DNA from: Blautia sp.
GTDB taxonomy: Bacteria; Bacillota; Clostridia; Lachnospirales; Lachnospiraceae
NCBI GenBank assembly: GCA_029257805.1
Contig: JARIAR010000038.1
Coordinates: 20,517-84,516, forward strand
Length of the DNA stretch: 64,000 nucleotides
Direction: 5' to 3'
Made by a program: the position numbers and the translations under genes. The notes below the pieces were generated by a model. That model did no database searches, was not told the origin of the DNA, and saw nothing but the letters and a program-made list of their open reading frames with translations. Shown in pieces: positions 9,199 through 17,133 of the stretch (its first letter is position 1; each line of letters begins with the position of its first letter).

Positions 9199-9882
9199 TT
9201 ATTGTTTCATCTTGCGTATTGCCTCATATGCAGCCGCCTGCTCTGCTGCTTTTTTTGTATGGCCAAACCCTGCTCCCATGATTTTTCCATTTACAAGAGC
9301 ATTCACTGTAAAACTTTTGTTATGATCAGGACCTTCTTCTTTTACAAGCTGATATTCAACCGTCTGTCTTCCATTTTCCTGTACAATTTCCTGCAGGATG
9401 GTCTTGCTATCATAAAAGAGCTGCTTATGCTCCATATCATTTAAAATAAATTTCAGAACGAACTCCTTTGCGTTAGCAAAACCACCGTCCAGATAAATGG
9501 CTCCCAACAATGCTTCTGTTGCATCTGACACAATCGAATCCCTGTTTCTTCCTCCTGTCATATCTTCCCCTTTTCCAAGAAAAAGATATTCAGGAAGACC
9601 AAATTGTCTTGCACAATAGGCAAGACTTGGCTCACACACCATGCTGGCACGTTTTTTTGTCAATTCCCCTTCCGGAATTCCTGGATAAGTAGCAAAAAGG
9701 AAGTCACTGCTGATCAGTTCCAGTACTGCATCTCCAAGAAATTCCAACCTTTCATTACAGCCCAATTTCCCCAGTTTCTTTTCATTCGCATAAGAACTGT
9801 GCGTCATTGCCTGCATAAGCAAATGTTTGTTATGGAACTTGTATCCAATTACCTTTTCCAATATTGATAAATTTTTCTCCAT
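9199..9882 (-). CDS. rnc: Ribonuclease III
   Basis: 227 residues. The N-terminal RNase III domain carries the signature ERLEFLGDAVLEL (44-56) and the second acidic site in DATEALLGAIYLDGG. The C-terminal double-stranded-RNA-binding domain covers about 155-225, with a GxGxxKKxAEQxAA helix. It processes rRNA precursors and other duplex RNA. A GGAGG site precedes the ATG. It sits between plsX and smc. Confidence 0.97.
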   Translation of the reverse strand: MEKNLSILEKVIGYKFHNKHLLMQAMTHSSYANEKKLGKLGCNERLEFLGDAVLELISSDFLFATYPGIPEGELTKKRASMVCEPSLAYCARQFGLPEYLFLGKGEDMTGGRNRDSIVSDATEALLGAIYLDGGFANAKEFVLKFILNDMEHKQLFYDSKTILQEIVQENGRQTVEYQLVKEEGPDHNKSFTVNALVNGKIMGAGFGHTKKAAEQAAAYEAIRKMKQ

Positions 9883-9916
9883 ATTTCCTCCTGACGAAAA
9901 AGCGTATCTGTTCGCT

Positions 9917-10954
9917 TTATTCTTTCCGGTCTACTTCCTCTGTATCCTGTTCATTAATATATTTTTCTATTTTTTCATTGATCTTCTGCTGTTTAAATTG
10001 AGCACACTGGAAAATCGCATGTTTTATTTCTACTGCAGAAGCACTCCCATGAGTTTTAACCACAAGTCCTTTTAATCCAAGAAGAGGAGCCCCTCCATGT
10101 TCGCTGGCATCAAATGCCTTTAAAGTTTCCTTTAAAGCAGGCTTTACAAGAAGCGCACCAATCTTACTTCTAAGATTTGTCATCATTCCATGCTTCACCT
10201 TACTAATTAAAGTAGAACCTAATCCCTCATAAAGTTTCAGGATAACATTCCCCACAAAAGCTTCACACACGATTACATCTGCATATCCGGCCGGAATGTC
10301 TCTCGCTTCAATACTTCCAATAAAGTTAATGCCTTTACATGCCTTTAAAAGCGGAAATGTTTCTTTTACAAGTGCATTTCCTTTTTCTTCTTCCGCTCCA
10401 TTGTTTACAATGGCAACACGAGGATTTTTTATCCCCACCACATGCTCCATATAAATGGACCCCATTTTTGCAAACTGCACAAGATGAGACGCGCGTGCAT
10501 CTACATTTGCCCCGCAGTCTACAAGAAGAGCCACACCATCTTTTGTAGGAATTAAAGGTGCAAGAGGCGGACGCTGTACCCCTTTGCTCCTTCCTACAAG
10601 TACCTGACCTCCTACCAATACAGCCCCTGTACTGCCGGAAGAAACAAAAGCATCTGCTTCCTGTCTTTTTACCATATTTAACCCTACTACGATAGAGGAA
10701 TCTTTTTTCTTACGAATTGCCATAACAGGAGGCTCTGCTGTTTCAATCACTTCCGTCGCAGAAACGATTTCCAGCCGTTCTCTTGGACAAGATGGATACT
10801 TTTCCAGTTCCCTTTCAATTACTTCTTTCTGTCCTGCAAGAAAAACCTGAATATCCTCACGTTCCATAAGGGCTTCTACTGCACCTTTTACCGGTTCTAT
10901 AGGGGCATTATCTCCACCCATGACATCTACTACAACTCTTACTGTCTCTGACAT
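9917..10954 (-). CDS. plsX: Phosphate acyltransferase PlsX
   Basis: The start is placed at the ATG of MSETVRVVVDVMGGDNAP (10952-10954), which has GGAGG upstream; an in-frame ATG 15 codons earlier adds a sequence without family similarity. This gives 345 residues. PlsX makes acyl-phosphate from acyl-ACP for phosphatidic acid synthesis. DVMGGDNAP, SSGSTGAV and the GVALLVDCGANVD segment are typical. In many Firmicutes acpP follows plsX, but here only 34 bases separate plsX from rnc. Confidence 0.95.
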   Translation of the reverse strand: MSETVRVVVDVMGGDNAPIEPVKGAVEALMEREDIQVFLAGQKEVIERELEKYPSCPRERLEIVSATEVIETAEPPVMAIRKKKDSSIVVGLNMVKRQEADAFVSSGSTGAVLVGGQVLVGRSKGVQRPPLAPLIPTKDGVALLVDCGANVDARASHLVQFAKMGSIYMEHVVGIKNPRVAIVNNGAEEEKGNALVKETFPLLKACKGINFIGSIEARDIPAGYADVIVCEAFVGNVILKLYEGLGSTLISKVKHGMMTNLRSKIGALLVKPALKETLKAFDASEHGGAPLLGLKGLVVKTHGSASAVEIKHAIFQCAQFKQQKINEKIEKYINEQDTEEVDRKE

Positions 10955-11020
10955 GTTTTCTCCTCCTGTACTACATATAAATATGCTGAAAAATATCAAA
11001 ATGTACTAACGTATATCATA

Positions 11021-11518
11021 CTAAATTTTAATAGAAGAAGTCAATACAGGATTATCCATTCCATCCAGAACCGCCTCTTTAAGATCATCTCCCTCATAGC
11101 GAAGTTTCAAAGAAAAGAAAGGGGCATCTTCCATCAATAGTTTCAAAAAAATCCTATCTCCCTGCCATAAATTTAGATTTTTAAGATCTTCTTTCTTTAC
11201 CCACTCAAGTTTTCCTTCCTCACACTCTTTTTCTTCTCCTGTAAAACCGTCTGCTGTATAAAGGCACATATACTCCGTACCATATCCCAGCTGGGTAAAT
11301 GTCACAATTCCACGAAACCGCCAGGAAGTGAGGGTAAATCCTGTTTCTTCCCGAACTTCTCTTAAAAGGCATTCTTCCGGACTTTCCCCTTCTTCAAAAT
11401 GCCCCCCTACTCCAATCCACTTATCTTTATTTACATCATTTTTTTTAGAAATTCTGTGAAGCATCAGATAAGAATCGTCTTTTTCGATGTAGCATAAAGT
11501 TGTCATAGGACTTCTCAT
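11021..11518 (-). CDS. NUDIX hydrolase (MutT/8-oxo-dGTPase-like)
   Basis: 165 residues. The complete Nudix box runs from GHFEEGESPEECLL through REVREETGF (about 39-61), matching G-x5-E-x7-REVxEExGF. Such enzymes hydrolyse nucleoside diphosphates linked to another group; the YKDDxY-like start and overall length resemble 8-oxo-dGTP diphosphatases. The real substrate is not determined. It lies 12 bases after the ABC-F gene and 66 bases before plsX, so it may be transcribed with both. Confidence 0.88.
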   Translation of the reverse strand: MRSPMTTLCYIEKDDSYLMLHRISKKNDVNKDKWIGVGGHFEEGESPEECLLREVREETGFTLTSWRFRGIVTFTQLGYGTEYMCLYTADGFTGEEKECEEGKLEWVKKEDLKNLNLWQGDRIFLKLLMEDAPFFSLKLRYEGDDLKEAVLDGMDNPVLTSSIKI

Positions 11519-11530
11519 ATTTTTTCTCCT

Positions 11531-13339
11531 TTACTTTTTCTGCGCTTCTATTTTTTCTGCAAGATCATTTAAATAAACCCACCGGTCCATCTTTTCTTCC
11601 AGCTGCCGCTCCGCCTCTTCTTTCTCTTCCACAATCTCCTTTAATTTAAAAGAGTTTGTTGCATTTTTCATCATGTCATCTTCTAATGCAGCAATTTTTT
11701 CTTCTAACTTTGCAATATCTTCGTCGATCGTTTCAAATTCTTTCTGCTCTTTAAATGTGAATTTTAATTTTTCCTGACGGTTCTGTTTCCAGTCATTTTG
11801 AGAAGCTTTTCTATCTTTTGCAAATGACTTGTCAACTTCTTTGAAATCCCCCGCATGTTTTCGGTCATATGCTTCTAAATAATCTGTATACCCGCCTTCG
11901 TACTGTACAAGCTTTCCCTCTCCTTCAAAAGCAAAAATTCTCTCTGCCATATTATCAAGAAAATAGCGGTCATGAGAAACAGCGACGACAATTCCTGAAA
12001 AGGAATCCAGGTAATCTTCCAGTATCGTAAGGGTAGGAATATCAAGATCATTACTTGGCTCATCCAGAAGAAGGACATTGGGTGCTTCCATAAGCACCTT
12101 TAATAAATACAGTCTTCTTTTTTCTCCCCCGGAAAGTTTTTCAATCGGTGTATACTGCATGGCGGAATCAAACAAAAAGCGTTCCAGCATCATAGATGCA
12201 CTGATTTTCCCATCTCGTGTGGGAATATACTCTGCCACTTCCCGAATATAATCAATCACCCGCTGGTCTTTATCCATATCCGGTACTTCCTGCGCAAAAT
12301 AACCTATCTTAATGGTATCTCCCCACTGAATCACACCACTGTCCGGTTCCAACACCCCAGCGATCATTTTCATTAAAGTTGATTTCCCACAACCATTTGG
12401 TCCTATAATTCCCAGTCTCTGATTTCTCAGAATTATATAATCAAAATCATCTATAACTTTCTTTTCTCCAAACTTCTTACTGATATGGTGAAGTTCGATT
12501 GTTTTTTTCCCCATACGCGTTTCTACAGAATCCAGTTCCACATTCTGGTCACGCAGCGGAACCGTTCCATTTTTCAAAGCTTCCAGTCTCTCCAGTCTGG
12601 CTCTCTGCTTTGTACTTCTTGCCCGGCATCCCCGTTTTGCCCATTCCAATTCCATCCGGAGAATACTCTGGCGTTTCCGTTCACTTGCCATTTCCATTTC
12701 TTCTCTTTGCGCTTTCATTTCCAGAAACTTGGAATAATTCGCTTCATAGGAATATAACTTTCCATGACTGATTTCCAAAATTTTATTTGTTACACGGTCC
12801 AGAAAATAACGATCATGTGTTACCATGATCACAACTCCTCTGAATTTTCTCAAAAAATCTTCCAGCCACGATGCCATTTCATTGTCAATATGGTTTGTCG
12901 GCTCATCCAGGATCAGCACATCTGCAGGATTTACCAGTGTACGGGCAAGAGCCACTCTTTTTTTCTGTCCCCCGGAAAGATATTGAATCTTTTCTTCGTG
13001 ATTTACAATACCCAGCTTATTTAACACATTGGCAGCTTCACTTGCAGTCGCCCAGTCTTTCTGCCATTTTCCGTCTGCTACATAATCTAAGATTGTAGCT
13101 TCCGGCGGAAATTCCGGAGTCTGAGGAAGGTACGTAATACGAAGACCATTTTGTGTAATGATCTGGCCTTCATCCGGTTCTTCCAAGCCTGCGATCATCT
13201 TCAATATAGTTGTCTTTCCAGTACCGTTAATTCCTATGATTCCAATTTTATCCCCATCATGTATCCCATAGGAAACATCGTCAAATATAATCTTTTCTCC
13301 AAAAATTTTACTTACATGCTCTATATTTAAGATATTCAC
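11531..13339 (-). CDS. ABC-F family ATPase, Uup/YfmR-like
   Basis: 602 residues with two ABC cassettes and no membrane segments. Cassette 1: GINGTGKTT, LSGGQKKRVALA, LILDEPTNHID. Cassette 2: GPNGCGKST, LSGGEKRRLYLL, LLLDEPSNDLD. A charged P-site linker lies between them (about 205-270, rich in R and E). The C-terminal 75 residues form a coiled coil (EQKEFETIDEDIAKLEEKI), as in Uup/YfmR. ABC-F proteins act on the ribosome. The C-terminal domain argues for the housekeeping Uup type rather than an antibiotic-resistance type, but that is inference. Confidence 0.88.
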   Translation of the reverse strand: MNILNIEHVSKIFGEKIIFDDVSYGIHDGDKIGIIGINGTGKTTILKMIAGLEEPDEGQIITQNGLRITYLPQTPEFPPEATILDYVADGKWQKDWATASEAANVLNKLGIVNHEEKIQYLSGGQKKRVALARTLVNPADVLILDEPTNHIDNEMASWLEDFLRKFRGVVIMVTHDRYFLDRVTNKILEISHGKLYSYEANYSKFLEMKAQREEMEMASERKRQSILRMELEWAKRGCRARSTKQRARLERLEALKNGTVPLRDQNVELDSVETRMGKKTIELHHISKKFGEKKVIDDFDYIILRNQRLGIIGPNGCGKSTLMKMIAGVLEPDSGVIQWGDTIKIGYFAQEVPDMDKDQRVIDYIREVAEYIPTRDGKISASMMLERFLFDSAMQYTPIEKLSGGEKRRLYLLKVLMEAPNVLLLDEPSNDLDIPTLTILEDYLDSFSGIVVAVSHDRYFLDNMAERIFAFEGEGKLVQYEGGYTDYLEAYDRKHAGDFKEVDKSFAKDRKASQNDWKQNRQEKLKFTFKEQKEFETIDEDIAKLEEKIAALEDDMMKNATNSFKLKEIVEEKEEAERQLEEKMDRWVYLNDLAEKIEAQKK

Positions 13340-13389
13340 TTACTATATCCTGCCTTTCATATTTATCTCTGATTTTACGCGGTATTTTT

Positions 13390-13418
13390 AGTATAACATT
13401 CCTTTTCTCCAGATTCTA
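13390..13418 (-). promoter_or_regulatory. Candidate extended -10 promoter for the ABC-F gene
   Basis: TGT-TATACT gives an extended -10. The -35 at 17 bases is weak (TAGAAT). It lies about 50 bases upstream of the ABC-F start. Confidence 0.4.
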
Positions 13419-13458
13419 CTATTTTTCTCAGAAAAGAGAACTTCCGCTCTTATGATTC

Positions 13459-13487
13459 TTGACTTTTTTTATCCAGTATTATAAAAT
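13459..13487 (+). promoter_or_regulatory. Sigma-A promoter of the cooS operon
   Basis: TTGACT, 17-base spacer, TAAAAT, 42 bases upstream of the cooS ATG. The ATG has a strong AAGGAGG site. Confidence 0.65.
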
Positions 13488-13529
13488 ACAAATCGACGCT
13501 TTATTTTTAATACTAAGGAGGAAATATTT

Positions 13530-15413
13530 ATGAACCAGTGTTATGGCTGTAACACATGCAAAAGTGCCGATAAACCTTTGGAAGATTTTATTCGCTCTCT
13601 CCCTATGGAGACTTCCCATCACCGTGTAGATACGCAGAAAACTAAATGTGGATTTGGCCTTCAGGGTGTCTGTTGCCGGCTCTGCTCCAATGGTCCCTGT
13701 CGTATCACCCCTAATTCACCACGAGGAATCTGCGGTGCAAATGCAGATACTATTGTAACCCGTAATTTCCTAAGATCTGTTGCGGCAGGAAGCGGTTGCT
13801 ATATCCACATTGTAGAAAACACTGCCCTTAATTTGAAAAAAACAGCGAAAAGCAAAGGCGAATTAAAAGGTTTAGAATCCTTAAATCATCTTGCTGATAT
13901 ATTCGGGATCAAAGAAGACGATGATTATGTAAAAGCAGAAAAAGTAGCGGATGCTGTTTTGGCTGATTTATATAAACCAGAATATATACAGGCTGAACTT
14001 GTAGAAAAAATCGCTTATGCCCCTCGGGTTAAACGCTGGAAAGAACTTGGTATTATGCCTGGCGGTGCAAAATCTGAAGTATTTAAAGGAGTGGTAAAAT
14101 GTTCCACAAATTTAAACTCTGATCCTGTAGATATGCTTACAGACTGCCTCAAACTTGGTATTTCCACCGGTGTTTACGGCCTTACACTTACAAATCTTTT
14201 AAATGATGTTCTGCTGGGACAGCCACAGCTCCGCCCTGCGCCAGTGGGACTTCGCGTTATTGATCCGGATTATATTAATATTATGATCACAGGACATCAG
14301 CACACGATTTTCGTTGATCTTCAGGAAAAACTTATCTCTCCAGAAGCTGTTAAAAAAGCACAGGAGGCAGGCGCAAAAGGTTTTAAACTTGTAGGCTGTA
14401 CATGTGTAGGTCAGGATCTTCAGCTTCGTGGCGCACATTATACAGAAGTGTTTGACGGACATGCAGGCAACAATTATACAAGTGAAGCAATTCTTGCAAC
14501 AGGCGGAATTGATGCCGTTCTTTCTGAATTCAACTGTACCCTTCCCGGTATTGAACCAATTTGTGAAGAACTGAAAATCAAACAGATCTGTCTTGATGAT
14601 GTTGCAAAAAAAGCAAACGCAGAGCTTCTTCCATATAAATTTGAGGAAAGAGAAGCGCAAACAGAAATCATCATCGATAAAATTATAAATGCATATAAAG
14701 AACGTCGTGGCAATATCACCATGAACCTTCTTCCTGAACATGGAAACTCCAACACACTTACAGGAGTAAGCGAAGGATCTTTGAAATCTTTCCTTGGAGG
14801 AAGCTGGAAACCTTTGATTGATTTAATCGTATCCGGGGATATCAAAGGAATTGCAGGTGTCGTAGGATGTTCCAACTTAACAGCAGGAGGTCACGATGTT
14901 TTATCTGTGGAACTGACAAAGGAACTGATTTCCCGGGATATTATCGTACTCACAGCAGGATGTTCTTCAGGAGGTATTGAAAACTGTGGACTTATGACTC
15001 CGGAAGCAGCAAAACTTGCAGGTCCAAAACTTCGTGCTGTATGCGAAAAGCTGGGAATTCCACCTGTATTAAATTTCGGTCCATGCCTTGCCATTGGACG
15101 TCTGGAAATCGTGGCTACCGAAATCGCAGCTGAACTTGGCGTTGATCTTCCGCAGCTTCCTCTTGTTCTTTCTGCTGCACAGTGGCTAGAAGAACAGGCG
15201 ATTGCAGATGGCTGTTTCGGTCTTTCTCTCGGACTTCCTCTCCATCTCGGTCTCCCGCCATTTATAACAGGAAGCCCGGTTGCTGTAAAAGTCCTTACAG
15301 AGGATATGAAAGAACTTACAGGAGGACAGGTCATCATCAATCCTGATGCAAAGGCTTCTGCAGATATCCTGGAAAAGATTATTGAAGAAAAACGTACCGG
15401 ATTACATATCTAG
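13530..15413 (+). CDS. cooS: Ni,Fe-CO-dehydrogenase-family catalytic protein (CooS), probably deviant
   Basis: 627 residues, full length for CooS. The iron-sulfur sites of the family are present: C40 and C48 (D cluster), C49, C52, C57 and C68 (B cluster). All six active-site cluster ligands can be aligned: H256, C292, C336, C447, C478 and C519. Aligned from memory to CODH-II of Carboxydothermus, however, the proton-relay histidines 93/96/99/102 correspond here to Y91, I94, N97 and L100, and lysine 563 corresponds to Q556. The N-terminus adds a Cys-rich stretch (CYGCNTC, residues 4-10). Membership of the CODH fold is clear. CO oxidation is doubtful; hybrid-cluster-like chemistry is an alternative. 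It is followed by a CooF ferredoxin and a flavoprotein reductase. Confidence 0.85.
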   Translation: MNQCYGCNTCKSADKPLEDFIRSLPMETSHHRVDTQKTKCGFGLQGVCCRLCSNGPCRITPNSPRGICGANADTIVTRNFLRSVAAGSGCYIHIVENTALNLKKTAKSKGELKGLESLNHLADIFGIKEDDDYVKAEKVADAVLADLYKPEYIQAELVEKIAYAPRVKRWKELGIMPGGAKSEVFKGVVKCSTNLNSDPVDMLTDCLKLGISTGVYGLTLTNLLNDVLLGQPQLRPAPVGLRVIDPDYINIMITGHQHTIFVDLQEKLISPEAVKKAQEAGAKGFKLVGCTCVGQDLQLRGAHYTEVFDGHAGNNYTSEAILATGGIDAVLSEFNCTLPGIEPICEELKIKQICLDDVAKKANAELLPYKFEEREAQTEIIIDKIINAYKERRGNITMNLLPEHGNSNTLTGVSEGSLKSFLGGSWKPLIDLIVSGDIKGIAGVVGCSNLTAGGHDVLSVELTKELISRDIIVLTAGCSSGGIENCGLMTPEAAKLAGPKLRAVCEKLGIPPVLNFGPCLAIGRLEIVATEIAAELGVDLPQLPLVLSAAQWLEEQAIADGCFGLSLGLPLHLGLPPFITGSPVAVKVLTEDMKELTGGQVIINPDAKASADILEKIIEEKRTGLHI

Positions 15414-15424
15414 GAGGTGAAGAT

Positions 15425-15877
15425 ATGAGACGTATTTTCATTGATGCCGATAAATGTGACGGCTGCAAAAACTGTATGATTGCCTGCATGCAGGCACACC
15501 GCACTGATAAGGGAAATGTATATTCTCTGGATCTTACAGATAAGCGCAATGAATCCCGCAATCATATTGTCTGTTCTTCCGACGGAAAATACAAACCTGT
15601 ATTTTGCCGTCATTGTGAACAGCCAGAATGTGTTATGTCATGTATGAGCGGCGCCCTCACAAAAGATCCTGCAAGCGGTCACGTTCTTTACAATGAAAAA
15701 AAATGCGGTTCCTGCTTTATGTGTGTTATGAACTGTCCATACGGCGTTTTAAAAGCAGATACTGCCACACATACAAAAGTAATGAAATGCGATTTTTGTA
15801 TGGATGACCCAGAAGGTCCAAGTTGTGTCCGTGCCTGTCCCAAAAAAGCCATTTATATCGAGGAGGTAGAAATATGA
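15425..15877 (+). CDS. cooF: CooF-like polyferredoxin with four [4Fe-4S] sites
   Basis: 150 residues. Four cysteine groups are visible: CDGCKNCMIAC (11-21), CRHCEQPECVMSC (about 62-74), CGSCFMCVMNC (about 97-107) and CDFC followed by CVRACP near the end. This is the DmsB/HycB/CooF arrangement of electron-transfer subunits. It should carry electrons between the CooS-like protein and the downstream flavoprotein. AGGAGG precedes the ATG, 11 bases after the cooS stop, and the stop overlaps the next start as ATGA. Confidence 0.92.
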   Translation: MRRIFIDADKCDGCKNCMIACMQAHRTDKGNVYSLDLTDKRNESRNHIVCSSDGKYKPVFCRHCEQPECVMSCMSGALTKDPASGHVLYNEKKCGSCFMCVMNCPYGVLKADTATHTKVMKCDFCMDDPEGPSCVRACPKKAIYIEEVEI

Positions 15878-17094
15878 AGCATGTCATTATCGGAGCAGGA
15901 GCAGCCGGAATCCAGGCAGCAAAAACTATACGCTCCCTTTCTGCCGATGCAGAAATTCTGATGATTTCTACTGATGTACACGTTCACTCACGCTGTATGC
16001 TACATAAATATTTAAGCTATGAACGTAATGAAAAAACATTATCCTTTGTTCCAGATGACTTTTTTGAAAAAAACAATATTTCCTGGGTCAAAAACGAAAC
16101 CGTAGTCTCCATAGACACCGAGCACTCTCTGCTCACATTAAAAAATGATCAGAGCATCCCCTATGACAGACTTCTGATTGCTACGGGGGCACATAGTTTT
16201 ATCCCGCCAATCGGTCAATTTCGAGAAGCTACAAATGTATTTGGACTTCGAGATTTAAGTGACGCCCAGCAAATCCGTACTCTGGCAGATCAGGCAAATA
16301 ACATTCTCATTGTGGGATCCGGACTTGTAGGCATGGATGCAGCCTACGCATTTCTAGAACAAGGCAAATCTGTTACCGTTGTAGAAATGGCAGAACGCAT
16401 TCTGCCTCTCCAGTTGGATGAAATTGCCGGAAATGTTTATCGGAAAAAATTTGAAGCACATGGATGCCGTTTCCTTTTGGGAAAAAAGGCTTCTGAAACC
16501 ATTATGAATGAAAAAGGAGCTATTGAAACGGTTATTCTCGATGATGGAACAGAGATTTCCTGCGACCTTGTTATTGTTGCCGCCGGAGTACGCCCTGCTA
16601 TTGAATGCGTACAGGAAAGTAACATACAAGCAGAACGTTTTATAGAAGTAAATAATCACATGGAAACAAACGTCCGCCACGTTTATGCTGCCGGTGATGT
16701 TGCCGGTCTTTCCGGAATATGGCCAAACGCTATGAAACAAGGAGAAACGGCTGCATTTAACATGTGCGGAATAGAAAAAGAATACACCGATCTTTATGCA
16801 ATGAAAAACACCATGAATTTTTACGGCATCACCACTCTTTCTTTAGGACGCGGGATTCCCGAAAAAGATGATCAAGTAATAATCCAGCATGACTCAAAAG
16901 GCTATAGACGGGCTATTTTAAGAAATGGAAAATTAGACAGCATCCTCATACAGGGGGAAATCGATTATAGCGGTATTTATCAGTATCTTATTAAAAATGA
17001 AATTGATTTATCTGAAATAGAAACTGATATTTTTCATTTATCTTTTGCCGATTTTTATAAAATAGATAAAAACGGACAATATTATTACCATTAA
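15874..17094 (+). CDS. FAD/NAD(P)-dependent oxidoreductase (NADH:rubredoxin/ferredoxin reductase type)
   Basis: Start set at 15874, where ATGA overlaps the cooF stop and AGGAGG lies upstream; a longer in-frame start inside cooF is rejected. The product has 406 residues: an FAD-binding GxGxxG (IIGAGAAGIQAA, 4-15), an ATG motif (LLIATGAHS), an NAD(P)-binding IVGSGLVGMDAA (about 150-161), and a second FAD motif VYAAGDVAG (about 284). It belongs to the rubredoxin reductase/nitrite reductase large-subunit-like flavoproteins and would link NAD(P)H to CooF. A cooS-cooF-reductase set is known in other anaerobes, where a role in stress or redox balance has been proposed. Confidence 0.88.
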   Translation: MKHVIIGAGAAGIQAAKTIRSLSADAEILMISTDVHVHSRCMLHKYLSYERNEKTLSFVPDDFFEKNNISWVKNETVVSIDTEHSLLTLKNDQSIPYDRLLIATGAHSFIPPIGQFREATNVFGLRDLSDAQQIRTLADQANNILIVGSGLVGMDAAYAFLEQGKSVTVVEMAERILPLQLDEIAGNVYRKKFEAHGCRFLLGKKASETIMNEKGAIETVILDDGTEISCDLVIVAAGVRPAIECVQESNIQAERFIEVNNHMETNVRHVYAAGDVAGLSGIWPNAMKQGETAAFNMCGIEKEYTDLYAMKNTMNFYGITTLSLGRGIPEKDDQVIIQHDSKGYRRAILRNGKLDSILIQGEIDYSGIYQYLIKNEIDLSEIETDIFHLSFADFYKIDKNGQYYYH

Positions 17095-17100
17095 AAAAAA

Positions 17101-17133
17101 CGGGCTCTGATCGTATCAGAGTCCGCTTTTTTT
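17101..17133 (+). terminator. Bidirectional terminator shared by the cooS operon and the MATE gene
   Basis: 11-base stem (17101-17111 with 17115-17125, one G-T pair), 3-base loop, seven T residues after it and eight A residues before it. The stop codon of the convergent MATE gene (17116-17118) lies inside the stem. Confidence 0.85.

Noticed and set aside
15823..15873. Longer start for the flavoprotein, inside cooF
   Set aside because: The extra 17 residues have no similarity to the family, while the ATG at 15874 has AGGAGG and the ATGA overlap.
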